Source: Gemmatimonadota bacterium | GTDB lineage: Bacteria > Gemmatimonadota > Gemmatimonadetes > Longimicrobiales > UBA6960 | Direction of reading: 5' to 3' | Assembly (NCBI GenBank): GCA_019347995.1 | Contig: JAHWKH010000097.1 | Coordinates: forward strand, 1-7,764 | DNA length: 7,764 nucleotides | Part shown: piece by piece, positions 7,119 to 7,764 of the stretch | How positions within the stretch are numbered: the stretch's first letter is position 1 | How the letters are laid out: the number at the start of each line of letters is the position of its first letter | Position numbers and translations under genes: made by a program | Notes under the pieces: generated by a model | Databases searched by the model: none | Seen by the model: the letters and a program-made list of their open reading frames with translations, nothing else | Told to the model about the DNA's origin: nothing

Positions 7119-7764
7119 CTACCGCCTCCGCCCCCGCCGCTTCTCCTCCTGGATCCGCCTGTGGACCTCGCGGTTCTCGATCCAGGGCCTGCGCTCGAAG
7201 TAGCTCTCCGTCATCTCCTTCACCTGCCCGGACAGCAGGAGCAGGGCGATGAGGTTGGGAATGATGACGATGGCGAGGAAGACGTCGCCCAGGCCCCACA
7301 CCACGGCGAGCGGCACGATGGCGCCGATGAAGTGCATGGCGACGAACGCGATCTTGTAGGGCAGGATGGCGCGCGCGCCGAACAGGTAGTTGGCGCAGCG
7401 GTCGCCGTAGTAGCTCCAGGCGATGGCGGTGGAGACGGCGAACAGCAGCACGGAGAGGATCACGATGTAGCGCCCCGCGGTGCCGGGCAGGCCGCGCTGG
7501 AAGCCGAGCATGGTCAGCGGTGCGCCGCTCTCGACGGCCTCGCCGTACCGCGAGCGAAGCAGCGTGCCGTCCTCGGCCTGGGCCGCGCCACGGCCCGGGT
7601 AGATCACGCCGGTGAACGGCCGCTGGAGCTCCGGGTCGAGGTAGAACCGCTCGACGGCCACCTCGTGCCAGGCAATGCTCGGGCCGGCCGGCTCGAAGGA
7701 GGTGACGCCGTCGAGGATGCGCAGCTCCGCGGGCGCGCCCGTCGTGCGGATCCGGCCGTCGTCC
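7119..7764 (-). CDS. AGCS-family sodium:alanine/glycine symporter, C-terminal part (cut by window edge)
   Basis: The frame is open from the right edge to the stop at 7119-7121, giving 214 visible residues. The GTG at 7661 is internal: in-frame upstream codons continue (…SFEPAGPSIAWHEVAVERFYLDPE…) to the edge. The diagnostic stretch is GAPLTMLGFQRGLPG…GRYIVILSVLLFAVSTAIAWSYYGDRCANYLFG, typical of AGCS transporters, which import alanine or glycine with sodium across the inner membrane. Further membrane segments follow (IAFVAMHFIGAIVPLAVVWGLGDVFLAIVIIPNLIALLLLSG) and then a basic cytoplasmic tail ending EEKRRGRRR. Before the diagnostic stretch lie about 75 visible hydrophilic residues that are longer than the corresponding loop in typical AGCS proteins, suggesting a lineage-specific insert. 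The methyltransferase gene follows 14 bp downstream and is probably co-transcribed. Confidence 0.92.
   Translation of the reverse strand, partial: DDGRIRTTGAPAELRILDGVTSFEPAGPSIAWHEVAVERFYLDPELQRPFTGVIYPGRGAAQAEDGTLLRSRYGEAVESGAPLTMLGFQRGLPGTAGRYIVILSVLLFAVSTAIAWSYYGDRCANYLFGARAILPYKIAFVAMHFIGAIVPLAVVWGLGDVFLAIVIIPNLIALLLLSGQVKEMTESYFERRPWIENREVHRRIQEEKRRGRRR

Noticed and set aside
7105..7299. N-terminal extension of the methyltransferase to 327 residues
   Set aside because: It lies inside the symporter coding region in another frame and has no methyltransferase-like content. The GTG at 7104, just after the symporter stop, is a better start.

Overview
This is a GC-rich (roughly 70% by eye), densely coding bacterial segment with no RNA genes, mobile elements or CRISPR arrays that I can see. 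Gene content and style (a DUF5715-like peptidase with LysM, a Y-family polymerase of the variant kind common in Gemmatimonadota-type genomes, GTG starts, few strong Shine-Dalgarno sites) suggest Gemmatimonadota or a similar high-GC soil or marine lineage. That placement is inference.

Layout, left to right. (1) 1-400, minus: N-terminal part of a cyclic-di-GMP phosphodiesterase (EAL domain) that runs off the left edge. (2) 411-2570, minus: a large polytopic GT-C/GT39-like membrane protein with a soluble C-terminal domain, 10 bp upstream of the EAL gene. (3) 2690-3511, minus: a secreted peptidase-M15-like (DUF5715-type) protein with a C-terminal LysM domain, with a candidate promoter at 3571-3599. 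(4) A GC-rich hairpin at 3631-3659 that probably terminates the next unit. (5) 3683-4321, minus: manganese-type superoxide dismutase, behind (6) 4366-5058, minus: a winged-helix regulator with a SufR-like C-terminal cysteine module, in one operon. (7) 5148-6401, plus: a Y-family DNA polymerase (Pol IV/DinB-like), divergent from the regulator. (8) 6316-7104, minus: a class I SAM-dependent methyltransferase whose 3' end overlaps the polymerase 3' end. (9) 7119-7764, minus: C-terminal portion of an AGCS-family sodium:alanine/glycine symporter that runs off the right edge.

The most coherent unit is the middle: a probable Fe-S-sensing regulator co-transcribed with superoxide dismutase and divergent from a translesion polymerase. 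The shared upstream region carries a strongly matching 18-nt inverted pair (5032-5049 and 5131-5148, 16/18), one arm inside the regulator's first codons and the other ending on the polymerase start codon. This suggests, but does not prove, joint redox control of superoxide defence and lesion bypass. The left part is envelope and signalling (cell-wall peptidase, membrane glycosyltransferase, c-di-GMP turnover); the right part is an amino-acid transporter with an accessory methyltransferase of unknown substrate.
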